A stretch of 64,000 bases of DNA from Melastoma dodecandrum (GCA_029817715.1 JARUPY010000189.1:1178001-1242000); one strand, 5' to 3'. Shown: positions 11,597 through 23,521, counted from the first letter of the stretch. The notes: generated by a model from the letters alone, not told the origin. Numbers and translations are program-made.

Positions 11597-12690
11597 TCAT
11601 TCAGGGACATCAATTCTAATTGGAGCATTTACAGCTGGAATACAAGACTTTGTCACTTTGTTAGGGTCAGTAAAAGCATCATGCAATTGATTTGCTAAGT
11701 TTTGCAAGCGAATAATTTTCTGAACTTCGAGTTCAGATTGTTCTGTGTGAGGATCATAGTGAGCCAATGATAACTCACGCCAGATTATTTCCTTTTCCAA
11801 CTGCTTATGTGCCCCTTTCAATGTCGGAAATGTCATTTCATTAAATTGACATTCGGCAAAACATGACATAAATAAATCACCCGTCAACAGCTCAAGATAT
11901 TTAATTATATATGGTTATTCATATCCAACATATATCCCCAATCTCCATTGGGGACCCATCTTTGTGCGTTGTGGAGCAATAGGCATGTATACCGCACACC
12001 CAAAAATTCTTAGAGGGGAAATATTTGGTTCATAACCATAAACCATTTACAAAGAGGAGACCTTATTATAATTTGTAGGTCTGGTGCAAATTAACGTTGT
12101 CCCGTGTAAAATAGCATGTCCCCAAGCATGTATTGGGAGTTTTATTCTCATAAGTAACAGTCTTGCAATTAATTGAAAACGTTTTATCAATAACTTGAAA
12201 GGTCATTTTTTGTATGAACATGTGCCACAGGATGTTCAACACTTATCCCAATTGATATACAATAATCTTTAAGACGAATACATTTTATTGGATAATCCGA
12301 GAGATGATCTTGTAATTTGATAATTTGATCAAGTAAAATTTTACAAATGCTTGATTACGGGTTTACAATAAACACACATGTTACCATCTTGTTAATGCGT
12401 CAATTAATACAATAAAGTATCCGAATGGTCCACATGGTGGATGAATAGGCACACATATATTACCTTGAATTCTTTCAAGAAATTTTAAGGGTTCCGCCTT
12501 GATTTTTTACGGTGATGGCCTTATTATCAACTTATCTTGGGAACAAGCGGCACATGAAAATTCATTTTGGAGAAAAATCTTATGGTTTCTCAATGAATGT
12601 ACACACGAATGATTATTTATTCTTCGCATCATTATAGCTCCAGGATGCCCCAATCGATCATGCCATGTAATAAAATTATTTTGATCGACA
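11597..12690 (-). pseudogene. Copia integrase remnant
   Basis: The minus strand reads in broken frames through integrase. The segment at 11597-11887 contains SCFAECQFNEMTFPTLKG and EIIWRELSLAHYDPHTEQ, matching the conserved end of integrase and the linker to RT in this copia group. The catalytic D,D,E core region (12000-12690) has several stops and small indels. Confidence 0.65.
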
Positions 12691-12695
12691 AACTT

Positions 12696-13130
12696 CTAGG
12701 TTGTAACAGCATGTACTTCGCCAACACTTATATTAGTGTAGTATAATCCAGAAGAAACCGCGGGTAGTTTTTCTGATATACATTTCTCACCGGAGAAGAT
12801 ATTTGTAAAATATCCTTTTTCATTTTCATTTGAAGTCACAATGTGATATCCATTTCTGGAGATATCTTTAAAACTTAATAAATTTCTCCGAGACTTAGAG
12901 GAATACAGCGCATTATCGATACAAATATTTATTCCTTTGGATAATAAGATATTTGCTCTTTCGGAGCCCTCAATGGTTTTTGTACTTCCAGATATCATAT
13001 TGACACTTGTTTCGTTCATTACCAAGACGATAAAGAATTTCTTGCTTTTCAAAATAGTATGTGTTGATACATTGTCAACGAGACAAGTGCATTTTTCATT
13101 GGTGGGGGATTTGCTTCCGGGAACCTCCAT
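12696..13130 (-). pseudogene. Copia protease region
   Basis: The segment CLVDNVSTHTILK sits where copia proteases have CLVDSxTTHTIL. The second catalytic position reads Asn instead of Ser or Gly, so the active-site D-S/T-G is altered. The following residues (SGSTKTIEGS, NALYSSKSRRNLLSF) match the strand region before the integrase. Gag with its zinc knuckle should come first but is missing: the upstream piece (13096-13521) holds only a short repeated RSPEAD/RFPEAD-like run. Confidence 0.7.
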
Positions 13131-13472
13131 TTTGCTGACTAATTACGTAGTATCTTGCTCTTCTCGGGATTGAGTAAATCGAGGATTCTCTTCTGGTAAT
13201 CGAGTATTCACTTTTGGGAATTGATGATCGATGATCTGCTTCTAGGGACAGTGAATCCGCTTCTGGAAATCGTGGATCCGCTTCAGGGGATCGAGATTTG
13301 GTACGAATAAATTTTTCGATAATAAAATTATTGAAATAGCGTGTAAGATTACCATTTACAAACTCCACAGAATCGTTGATTTGGCGCCCTTTCAATCCAT
13401 GAAGAATCCGGCAGACGATCGTCATTTTTCTTTTCTTTCCTCGCTTTCCGATTGAGCCTCGTGCTGATAACG

Positions 13473-13745
13473 TGTTGTAAAACAACGAAACAAGAAGGAA
13501 GAAGATTGAGAGAATACGCAAGAGAAAGAATATAGATATGGGGAAAGAGTTTCTTTATTGATTTTGATCAAATGTATAAAATACTTCTTACAAGGGCCTC
13601 TATTTATAGTATAACCAAATGAAACATGTCGGTAGATGAAGGGTCTCGATATATGAAAGGTCTGAAGAGTCTGGATTAGCGAAGAGTCTCAACCGTTACT
13701 TCTAGGAGTCATAATGACATTCACTTATTACAAATAGTTCTAACA
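13473..13745 (-). repeat. 5' LTR of the 9.4-13.7 kb copia element
   Basis: Partner of 9358-9637. It is a few bases shorter because of small deletions around 13660. It is followed on the minus strand by CGTTATCAGCACGAG, where a tRNA primer would bind in copia elements. The ATTCA duplication starts at 13746. Confidence 0.92.
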
Positions 13746-13750
13746 ATTCA

Positions 13751-14339
13751 TGTGATTTCAACTTTTTTATTGGAGGTTTTTGCGTCTCAATAACGTTAAG
13801 AATGTACCCATTTATCATTTAATATTTACGAGTTTTTTAAAATTTTTAATAGAAAACTTTATAATTATGCATTATAAATTTTTATCACTGGAAACCTAGT
13901 ATGTTTTTCTGAATTTAAATAATATTAATATTATTAATTAAAATTTACGTTTAATATTAGCGGTTTAAGTATATTCGAATAAAGATAGATAAAAAGCTCG
14001 TAAATTTAACTCAAATTTGACCTACATTATGAATTCAACTCCAACTTGAGATCGCTAGGATCTTAACTAAAAACGTTAATCCCCCAGTTCGGAGATATTG
14101 AACTCTGACTCTATATAAGATTTGGGCAGTGGACTGAATATTTGCTAATCTCACTAATATTCATAAAAATTAAAATTTGACGAGCTTGGGTAAGATTTGG
14201 GGCTTAACTTTTGATAGTTAAGTGGGAATCCGGTGAACTCATGATCATCACAAACAGTCTGGTCCGGCCCAGCCGGAGTTGGTCTATTTATGCCAGGGGA
14301 ATCAAATGGATTCTCACTTGAAACATATGATTCATGCTC
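13751..14339. other. AT-rich spacer
   Basis: I see nothing beyond AT-rich, stop-dense sequence. It continues the target site into which the upstream copia element inserted. Confidence 0.45.
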
Positions 14340-14765
14340 TTCAATTTAGATGGGTGTTTACATGGTAAACGTCATTTTGGGTCTCCGATGGGCTTCGAAG
14401 GAGACCAAGGTCGATACTATCCAGAAAATGTTCGTCGATGCAGCATCGAAGATAATCTTCAAGGCAAAGGTCGATGCTTCATCAGGAGCTGGTCGATGGT
14501 GTAGAGTTCGATAATGTTGATCGGTCGATGACATGGTCTCGACACTCGATCGATGGTCAGTTTTAGGACAATTAGCGCGTGTTAATTGTGCATCGTTTAA
14601 CAGTTATTTAGGTTAAGTCTATAAATAAGTCAGCCCTCGTCAATTGTATTACACAAACAATCATTCTATGACCCCGAAGGGCTGCTTGATTGTCAACTTG
14701 ACTATCTGGAATCGTTTTAAGTATTGTGCAATGGTTGTGAGTTCTTTCCTTTACATTTAGTGAGA
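14340..14765 (+). repeat. Possible LTR fragment
   Basis: The segment has LTR-like organisation. A tcgatg/tcgaag-rich U3-like stretch is followed by a TATA-like ctataaataagtc near 14619, then a leader-like run with caattgtattacacaaacaatc and tcttttgttcg. The composition resembles the gypsy-associated sequence at 1.7-4.7 kb. I could not define ends or a partner. Confidence 0.3.
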
Positions 14766-16180
14766 TTCTTTACTATTCTTTTGTTCGTCTACTTTATTGG
14801 CAACCACCTTTCGTTCAACACTTGAATACCTATTATATCGCGACGTATTTCGTCCGCAAACAAGGAGTTATGGAAGCTTTAATTTTCGTATTTATCCTAA
14901 TTGTTGGTTCAGTTTATGCATGGTGAAAAGGAGCACTGGAATGGTACAGCTTCGTATCAAAGTCACGATCAATATTGGAATCCCTCTTTTTTCCGATCCA
15001 ATTCCCCCGCTACTCGTCGTATTTGGTTTGGTATTGCGACCAAACCAATACGACCACCAAATAAGTATTTGAAGTGTTCCCTCGTTTGTTTGTTCTTCTC
15101 ACATTCGGCACGAGACCGCTCAAAATCGATAACCTCTTTGGCAATAGTCCATAGGTTTTCTTTCTTTCATCTTTCCTTCTTCTTTCAATCGCCCTTGAAG
15201 GCGGAGGTGGGAACCTGCTTCAACTACGGGGAGCGTGAGTATTTTGTCGAGTGTGCTCAGAGTGAATGAGATCAATTCCCCGGTATTGCCCCCCTCTCCC
15301 GTCCCCCCAGTCTCCCCCTTTTCCTCCTCTCTGAAAGTCTCCCCTTTTCCCTCCTAGTTATCTTTTTTTAATCAATTTGATTTTCATTTTTTTGTCCGTA
15401 CGTAGTTTCTTTTAAAAAAAAATTTCACTTCTCTTTTCATTTAACCCGTCTGTTCTGTTTCAGTATGTTTTAGATATGTTAGGTTTGTTTCGGGCCTGGG
15501 CTTAAGTCCGATAATTTTTTATTCGATCTAGATTCGAGCAGGTGGTGTCTGAACCGACGCGGCTCACCATACGGTCCTGTTTTATTCAAAACCATTAATC
15601 ATAATTATTGTGAATTCGGAAAAGACTCGATTGTTATGTGGTCCGGAGTCCAGTCAGCCGCCAAAGTCACCGCCCCGCGGCGGTTGCTGCAGGTAGAGGC
15701 GACACGCCATTTCGAGGACGAGGGCTACTGGTCTTACTCCTCTGAGTGGTGGGGCGCGACCTCCCCAGGCGACGGCCACACCCTGTTCCGGTCTGTTTCC
15801 GACATGGGAAACGAATCGGAAATGCGTCGTCTCGATGGTCGCCTATCTTTGTTCGATTCCGGTTCGTTTCCGCACATCTGATTTCAGTCCCACGTCCTGG
15901 GTTTTACTCTTGGCCGATTTCCTGTTGTTTTGCACTCTCCGGGTAATGGGTCTCACTAGGAGTTTGATTCGATTGCTAGTCCAATGCTTACCAGTTTTGT
16001 ATAATGGAATGGAAGCAGATGAAGCTTAGTTATGGAATCTACGATATGGGCATTTAAATCATAAGGGCTTAGTGTTGTTAAGAGATAAGAATAGGTCGTA
16101 GGTTTTCAAAAAATCCAACTAACAACAACATACATATGTGAAGGATGTGTGTATTGGAAGCAACATCTTCATTTTTCCAA
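14766..16180. other. Unassigned, possibly transposon-derived
   Basis: Open frames at 14797-15269 and 15636-16029 show no family I recognise and no intron or signal structure supporting a gene. The region is more GC-rich from 15600 to 15860 than its surroundings. A T/C-rich tract lies at 15290-15380. Confidence 0.3.
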
Positions 16181-16480
16181 TACCTCTTGGTGATAAAAAA
16201 AAAAAACCCTTTTAAGCTGGTGCATACTGACATTTGTGATCTAACCAAACTCCGATAATCGGTAACATAATATATTTTCTCTTATTTATCAATGATTATA
16301 CTCGTATAATATGGGTATACTTTCTTAAAAATATATATATAAGGCTTTCACTACGTTTTTTTTAGTGGATATCAAATAAAGACTTTGTATTAAAATAAGT
16401 CAACACTACCACCATCGTCTCTAGATTTTTCTCAAATCCTCATCTTGGTTACCATCTAGATCCTTCCTCGTAGGTTCCCA

Positions 16481-16855
16481 TTGTAGGAATTTTTTGATAG
16501 AAGTCGATGGCTCAATTTGTGACTGAAATGAGTAAAAGAAAATAGGTATAAAGTATAGCTAATTAGTTAGTTACGTGGCAAATTCCTAGCAAGAGGATGA
16601 GTTAATCTCACATTATAAATAGGGGCCATTGTAACATTTGAAATACATCGAAGCAAATTGAGAGATTGATCTTCTCTCTCTCCTTCGTTCCCTTATCCAA
16701 TTCCTTCTAAAAATACTTTCTTTGAGTAGTGTGTGGGTTTAAGGACTCTGGTGGTGTTTATAGTCAAGTTCGTGACAAAGAGCTTTAATCGAATACTTTG
16801 AGTATAGACTGTGGAGGACAATTCATCCATAAGCCATTCTAGGTTATTGCAAGTA
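16481..16855 (+). mobile_element. Solo-LTR-like insert in the copia integrase
   Basis: Between integrase core and tail lies a non-coding block that starts TGTAGGAATTTTTTGATAG. It holds a TATA-like ttataaatagggg near 16613-16625, then a C/T-rich leader, and ends near ttattgca. This is LTR architecture (TG...CA, promoter, U5). No target duplication was recognised, so the ends are approximate. Confidence 0.4.
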
Positions 16856-18149
16856 GCAAGGCGCACAACGACAACTTACTATAAAATACTCGCCTCAACA
16901 TAAAGACATTGCTGAGAAGAAGAAGACAACTATTGATGGCTCGAAGTGTGCTCAAAGGCAAGAGTCATCACAATCCATTGTGGGCCGAAGTTGTGAACAC
17001 AACAACCAACATCCTCAATCAATCCCCGACGAAGGTCAATCAGAACAAAACACCCCTTACTAAGCATGGCATAAAAGGAAACATGTGGTTGGTCACGTGA
17101 AGGTATTTGGATTTATAACATATGCTCTCTTGATGAACAAGAAAAAGTTTGATGTGAAGAGTGGGAAGTTAATTTTTTATTGGTTACAATGTAGAATTTA
17201 AAAGTTATCGTTTGATTGATCCGAAGAATAATAAGCTTGCGATTTGAAAAAAAATTATAATTTTCGATGAGAATGCAACGTGGAAGTAGGAGAACGAGTC
17301 TTCTTAGACTCAGCCAACGTTTTCATACCTAGAAGCATCAACAATGAGTGCATTCTCAAATCTTATTCATACAACATCAAGTAGTTCCTCAAGAGTAAAG
17401 TTTGAGAATGAAGTTTTTAAAATGATACGCACCCAAGGAGGTATCGCTCATTAACTGATATTTACAAACAAGCTAACTATGCACTTGCTACATTTAAGCC
17501 ACATAATTTCGAAGAGGCCGCAAAAGAAGAAAATTTGATATATATAATGAAAGAAGAGGTTTTTAGTATTGAGAAGAATGATACTTTGCCCCTAGTAAAA
17601 CTTCTAAAAAAATAGTAATTAGCTCGAAGTGAATGCTCAAAATAGAGTTTAATGAAAATGAAAGTGTGTAGAAGTACAAAGCTCGTCTTATGGCAAATGA
17701 TTACTCCCAACAATCCGAGTTGATTTCACTGAGACATTCACCCTTGTAGCGAGAATGGAGACTATTTAAAGTGTGTTAGCATTTGTCACACAAATGGAGC
17801 TTGAATCCAATTTAATGTGAAGTCAAACTTTCTCAATGGAGTACTAGGAGATGAACTAAATGCCTAAGAACCATAAGGGTTCGCTATTAAAGGACAAGAC
17901 AAAAAATTGTATAGCTTTTCAAAGCTTTTTATGGACTAAACCAAGCACCGAGAGTATGTAATTTCATGATTTATTCCTACTTATAGAAGAATAAATTTGA
18001 AAGATGTGGGGTAAATACATCTCTCTATGTGTAGAACCGCGTTGTTGATTTTCTAATAGCTTGTCCCTACGTGGATGAAGCACCAACAAGATGTTTATGA
18101 AGAAGTTAAAAAAAGGCGATGATTGATTAATTCAAGATGATGAATCTAA

Positions 18150-19140
18150 GATTTTTTTTGGTAAGTTAGGATTTGCATTAAAAGCAGTGGAGATTGAGCT
18201 AGAATACACATTAATGGACTGTGCCAGGAGGCCCGACTCGCAACCTCTCGGCCCATTACCTATTCCCACCCAAGTCCTACTAAACCCAAACCAATGAACA
18301 CCCATTTTGAACAAAGGGCCAGCTCAAGTCCTCACGTCACAAAACCCTTTTTAACCTAAACCCAACACCATACAGCCCGTTAGCCAAAGAACCCATCCGA
18401 GTCAATGCCCATCAAGAGTCTTGTCGGCTGTCCTACCGCCCAACCTGTCGGCCTCGTCTTCCCATTGGCAAAGCTCCGACCGTCTTGCCATCCCTTGCAT
18501 TAGTCTTCCTTGAGCGTCCTCCGTCGATGACCTTCTAGTTCACTTCGACGGTCTAACTACTCGACGACCCCTTCCCTTCATTTTTGGACGACCAACTGTC
18601 GTCGACAACGTTCTTCTCATCGCTCCTTATGCTTCCAGTCTAGTTTCCCATGAAAACCGTGGTTTCCCTTTCATGACGACCAACGATCATCACTATTGTC
18701 CTCCTTCCCACATTCACCACAACCGTTGGGACACCTTGTCTCGCTGGTTATCCATCGATAATCATGTTTCCCCCCAAATTCAAAACCAGATACGAGAGTG
18801 TTAGTCCACAACTTCCAATCTTGATAACCATTATCTGGTGACCAACCAAACTAGGCCTCCACCGACAATTTGTGATGGCGCGGCCGAAAAACCAACAAGC
18901 CCAACTTCACACAGCCCCCCCCACAAACCCACACACCTAAGCACCGTGTAGTTGAAGACATCGCACTGAGGGAGCATCGACATTATATGATCCGAACCTT
19001 CAGGGAAAGGGCAAGGACGGAGAAAGGGAATGGATGACATTTCAGGGGCTCCATTCCACCCATTTTGGTGCGACGGATACAATGGTAAATTTTTAGAGAG
19101 AAGGCAAAGAGTTAAAAGAGAGGGAAAACTTTTGAATTTT
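18150..19140. other. Foreign insert between copia RT and RNase H
   Basis: The copia reading resumes at about 19160, directly at the MTDF motif that should follow RT within a short distance. The approximately 1 kb before it is C-rich on the plus strand, unlike the AT-rich flanks, and has no copia similarity. Its identity is unknown and its borders are approximate. Confidence 0.4.
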
Positions 19141-20035
19141 CAAAATTAGATTATGGAGATAAATCAATGACGGATTTTAGATTAATGAAGCATTTTCTAG
19201 ATTTTCAAGTGAAGCAGAGCAAACGAGAGATCCTTATTTCTCAAGTACGTTGCTCACATGTTGAAGAAATTTTGCATGGAGAACACCAAGTTATATCAAC
19301 TCCAATGGCTCTTAATGAGAAGCTGCAACGGGATGATTGTGCTGAGAAGTTTGACTCGAATATTTATAAAAATCTCACTAGTTCGTTGGTCTACCTCACC
19401 CACAAAAGGCTAAATATTATTCCAAGTATGAATGCTATCAAGGTTAAAAAACAATCCCACCAAAACTCATTTTATAGCAGCAAAGCATTTCTTACGATAT
19501 CTTCAAGGTATAAATAATTTTATTTTGAAGTACATAAACAAAGAAAACAACAACCTTGTGGGACATGTTGATAGTGATTGGGCATGAAAGTATTGGTGAT
19601 TGAAAAAGCATAACAAGATACCTTTTTCATTTTAGAACAAAACCCATCTCCTTGAGTTAGAAGTAGCAAGCTATTGTAGCGTTATCGTTTGTTGAACGCT
19701 GCATCAAATGAAGCTATTCGTGAACCAACATGGTTAAGAAAGTTATTGTTAGAGTTACAGCAGAAAGATGTTCATCCAACAACAATATTTTTTATAATCA
19801 GATGGCTTTTTTTATGATAAAGAACCTTTTTTTTCATGCCTGATCAAAGCATGTCGAATTTTTCCATCACTTTATCATAGAAATGGTGATAAAAAAGGAT
19901 ATCAGTGTGGAGTTTATCCATACACTAGACCAGCCCGTTGATGTTCTAACAAATGTCGTGAATTATGATAAACTCGAATTGTTCAAGAAGCTTCTTAAGA
20001 TTACAAATTAAGAGGAATCGTTAAATGTCATATTG

Positions 20036-20623
20036 TAATTTTTAATCTGCGTTAAGAGTAGTCAAAGCATTAAAAAGGTAAGTTGCCTAGGAAGTAGAAG
20101 TGGGTCTATAGGAACTAAAGTAGAGTAAATGGTTGTTCTAGATACTTTCTATGACTCTTTTAAAAGAGTATCAATCTCTAAATTATGTAAGCCATTGAAG
20201 AAGAGTCAAGAAAAGCATTATGGACATAAGAAAAGAGCCTAAGGCTTCGCAATTAGTCAAAATTATAATATTCAAAATCTTGTTCCTTATTTCTAAAAAC
20301 ACTTCATTATCTCTGATAGTTCCACGAACCGGGTCTATGTTAAGAGAATTAAAAAAAAAACAAATGAATAGAAATTACTTGAGGATTATTTTAAATTTCG
20401 TAGATCTCAAATATTTAGTGGGTAAAACTGTTTCTTTTTTTCTAAAAAGTAAAATCAAAATCCCATACAACATGAGATTTTTGAAACAATGATATAATTT
20501 CATAATATGGGAGTTTTACTTGGGAAGAAAAATGATGGAAAACTCCCATCATTTTCCCAAACAATCATTTAAAAAAAATTTCGCTTTTTTTTCTCTTAAT
20601 TTTCTCTTCATTTCTTTTACGCA
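20036..20623. other. AT-rich spacer without a gene
   Basis: I see only AT-rich sequence with poly-A and poly-T runs. The open frame at 20220-20492 has low complexity and no recognisable domain. Confidence 0.5.
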
Positions 20624-20631
20624 ACCGAATG

Positions 20632-21662
20632 TAGGGGTGAGCATTCGGTATTCTAAATACCAACCGAACCGAATACCGAACTTCTAAATACCGAAGTTTC
20701 AAAATTTTATCCTCCAAATACCGAACCGAACTCCAAACTTCTAAATACCGAAATACCGAAATCGGTGTTTGGAGCTTTCAAAGTTTATTAGGGTATTTTG
20801 AAGCGACATCTTCGCTGTAGCACTGACGAACACTCGGGATCAGCTACACCCACCAAAGCAAAGAGTTTGAAGACGATTGATTATCTCGAACCACCTAACA
20901 AATCCCAGGAGGGAGAAAGAAGGACGATTCTTCTTGGAGCTTAGGATTCGTAGATCCGTAGGGGAAGGTAGTGGAACTCCTTCGATTCCACACACAAGAT
21001 CACCGAAAAATCCAGCAATCGAACAAACTGTAAGAGTCCACATCTCTAAAAGAACCAGACAAGCGATGGAATTGCTAAAAAAGCAGGATTACAACAGAAA
21101 CAGCCGCCGGAGATCCCCTAATTGAAAGTCAAACCTTGGCTCCACCTCCTTGACGATCAAGGGCTTGGGAGGGATAAAGGTGTTGGGCTTCTTCTGGGTG
21201 CCTGATTTCCGCCAAACGAGGACGACGGTGGTGAGGATGACGACAATCGAGGTGGTGAGGATGACGGTGCTTCTTCTTCATCCCGATGAGGACGGCAATC
21301 GAGGTGGTGAGGATGACGACAATCTCCCGATTCTCGAAGGCGTGGGAGGGGTACACCTTGCCCTGGATAAACGCGGCGAGGAGATAGAGGACGGAAACAA
21401 GAAATTGGGTTGGGTCAATGGGCTTTGGCCTAAATTACTTAATTTCAATATTTAACAATTGGGTAGGGTCAAGAAGCTATATTTAGATAGTACCGAAAAT
21501 ACCGAATTTATTTGTAAACATATCGAATACCGAACCAAAAACCGAATTTAATGGAAATATAAAACCGAACCAAATACCGAATACCGAATACCGAGTTCCA
21601 AATACCGAAATATCAAAAATTCGGTTCGGTATTTGGATTTCCAAAGTTTTTGCTCGCCTCTA
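20632..21662. mobile_element. Non-autonomous hAT element, 8-bp TSD
   Basis: The left end is TAGGGGTGAGCA and the right end reads TAGAGGCGAGCA on the other strand, giving imperfect 12-bp terminal inverted repeats of hAT type. The flanks are an identical 8-mer, ACCGAATG, at 20624-20631 and 21663-21670, which is the hAT target size. Subterminal regions are packed with the motif ccgaata/ataccgaa in inverted arrangement (about 20640-20770 and 21480-21630). The 650-bp GC-richer centre has no transposase, so the element depends on a partner. The centre may be captured host sequence. Confidence 0.93.
21180..21330 (+). repeat. Direct repeats inside the hAT element
   Basis: The phrase aatcgaggtggtgaggatgacg occurs twice (about 21244 and 21297), together with further copies of gaggatgacgaca. 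This is local duplication within the element's core. Confidence 0.7.
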
Positions 21663-21670
21663 ACCGAATG

Positions 21671-22020
21671 TTACTCTTCTTGCGGATTAGGATCCCGGTG
21701 AGAAATAGTTTCAGGTCAATTTCTCCAGAATCTACCCTTATGTCAATTAAAGTAGGGTAGATCCAGAGTATCCTAATTCCTACTTTTTTTTTTCTTTTTT
21801 CCTCGTTAAATTATTTTTCTAATAATGACCGACTTCTATTTCCATTCTTTCATGAAAAAAACGGACGTTTTGATTGTGAAAAAAAGGTCATCGTTTCCTT
21901 CTTCCTTTCTTAATAAATAACAGTAGTTCACGTCCAGTTTGCACGAGCAGCTGAGTGGTGTCGACCGTAGATAAATGTTCTTGTCTCTGTCGACGCTGCA
22001 ATAAAGCATACGCGCGAACT
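21671..22020. other. Upstream region of the pectinesterase pseudogene
   Basis: This is AT-rich DNA with pyrimidine tracts between the hAT element and the start of the pectinesterase reading. No clear TATA box or other gene was seen. Confidence 0.35.
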
Positions 22021-23052
22021 ATGATGCGCTCCTCGCTTTGTATCCTGCCTTTGTTGGCCATGTTGGTTGTAACCCTTGCAAGGCGCTTGATGAGTTCGGC
22101 ACCCATAGCGAGGATGATAAAGGTAGTAAGGACGGCACTGGAGACGCGATCACGATTCAGGCCGCGATTAACATGGTCCCGGATAACAACGGACAGTGGA
22201 TACGGATACTGGTTTCGCCCGGTTACTACTGGTATAATGACCGTCTTACCTGGAGATTTGTCGGACCTCTTTGGTAGCAGGAATATACCATCAAATGACG
22301 ACGTCTTTCTTCTTTTGGTTCTCGTACGTGCAGGGAGAATGTTACGATTCCGCCGTCGAAACCCTACGTGTACCTACAGGGAATTTTGAGGGGTACCACG
22401 GTGATCGCATACGGTGACCACATGGACACGAGCTCCTCCCGTACTTTCTCTGCGCTTGCCGATCATTTTGTGGCCAAGGACATAACTTTCAAGGTCAATG
22501 TTACAACAACCTAACATTTTCTCCTTTCGGCTGGGCCGCAGATAGTGATATATAATGATGAGCGATACATTTCGCAGAACGCGTATCTGACCACGGAAAG
22601 GTACAAAGGGAGTCCATTGCTTCTGGCGGTGGCGGTAGACATTCACGGAGACAACGCCGCTTTCTATTCGTGCGGATTTATTGGGTTGCAAGACATCATT
22701 TTCGACGCGGTTGGGTCGCATTATTTCTATGATTGTTACATCGAGGGCATGGCTGACTTCATCTGGGGCAGTGGTCGTTCGTTCTATCAGGTTAGTTTTG
22801 TGACGCAGATCTCCCCGGTCTCGACAGTAGTTCGAAAATCATTCTATTCATTATTCTCGTGCTTTACCACACCATTGTCTTTTTTCGGAGATCAGGAATG
22901 CACGATAAATGTGATCCTAGGGGCGTATGTCGGTCCGGGCTACCAGTATGGGTATATAACGGCACAAGGGTTGTAGGCAGCCGATGATCCAAGCGGGTTC
23001 GTGTTTAGCCACTGCAACGTGGTAGGGGTACATTCAAAGCATACCTCGGAAG
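22021..23052 (+). pseudogene. Pectin methylesterase, 5' part (split gene)
   Basis: Pectin methylesterases remove methyl groups from cell-wall homogalacturonan. The first exon encodes a hydrophobic start (MRSSLCILPLLAMLVVTLA) typical of a secretion signal. After a frame change near 22075 it continues with DGTGDAITIQAAI and VPDNN, the family's first block. An intron (about 22231-22331) leads to ENVTIPPSKPYVYLQG. A further intron leads to the core exon (about 22543-22791) with GLQD and ADFIWGSGRSFY, where the two conserved aspartates are present. The last piece (from about 22896) reads YITAQG, then an in-frame TAG, then DPSGFVF. The gene is cut at 23052 by the copia element and resumes at 29709. 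Frame change, stop and insertion make it inactive. Confidence 0.85.
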
Positions 23053-23507
23053 TGTTGGTATTTTATAAAGATTTTATTTTATTTTATTTTATTTAAAAAT
23101 TGGTTGTATATTAATTACGGGACAATGCATGATATTCCCTTTTGGTTTTGGGTGATCTATGGGCTTTTGTGGCATCTCAATTTTTGTTATTAATGTGAAA
23201 TGGACGGCAACTCGGTGTAGGCAAATGCTGACGAAAGCCCGTGACGGAAGGGCCCGTCACATTTATAATAGCGCTAGGTCCCCTCTCCCACTGATGTATC
23301 CTTAAACAGTTCCATCGGCCGTATCGTCAGGAGGGCGGGAAAGACCTAGGGCAACTTGTTGGCGTTTATTGCAGATTGTATATACAGATCTCGGCTTCCG
23401 CGATTGTCTTGGAGATCATGGCGCAAACTGGTACGCTTTGGTTTTCCCTTTACTTGGTGACCCAAATCGACTGCGGTGATCTTGGGTTTACGATTAATTC
23501 GCTAACA
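23053..23507 (+). repeat. 5' LTR of the 23.0-29.7 kb copia element
   Basis: 455 bp, TGTTGG...GCTAACA. It matches 29196-29708 along its length, for example in gggcccgtcacatttataatagcg and ggtcccctctcccactgatg. Confidence 0.95.
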
Positions 23508-23509
23508 TG

Positions 23510-23521
23510 TGGTATCATAGC
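23510..23521 (+). promoter_or_regulatory. Copia primer-binding site (initiator tRNA-Met)
   Basis: TGGTATCATAGC starts two bases after the 5' LTR. It differs at one position from TGGTATCAGAGC, the plant initiator-methionine-tRNA complement used by most plant copia elements for minus-strand priming. Confidence 0.85.

Larger units (their letters stand above)
9358..13745 (-). mobile_element. Ty1/copia retrotransposon with TSD ATTCA
   Basis: Two direct repeats (9358-9637 and 13473-13745) begin TGTTGTAA and end TAACA. They are flanked by the same 5-bp sequence ATTCA at 9353-9357 and 13746-13750, so both borders are exact. Coding order on the minus strand is protease, integrase, RT, RNase H, which is copia order. 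Most of gag and parts of integrase and RT are deleted or frame-broken, and the internal region is only about 3.8 kb. A polypurine tract (AAGGGGGAG on the minus strand, 9638-9646) abuts the 3' LTR, and a primer-binding-like segment lies at about 13458-13470. The element is non-autonomous. Confidence 0.93.
16200..20035 (+). pseudogene. Ancient Ty1/copia polyprotein wreck
   Basis: Plus-strand blocks in copia order are separated by stops and frameshifts. The integrase core start is at about 16222-16325 (HTDIC, then an FSYLSMII-like segment). The integrase tail is at about 16870-17060 (ARSVLKGKS, AEVVNTTTNILNQSPTK). RT is at 17690-17960 (NPS then ETFTL and FNVKSNFLNG-like pieces). RNase H is at 19167-19517 (MTDFRLMKHFLDFQVKQSK, STPMALNEKL, SSLVYLTHKRLNI), and the last residues lie near 19900-20010. 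Two long segments without copia similarity interrupt it (about 16480-16855 and 18150-19140). No LTRs were found. Confidence 0.75.
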
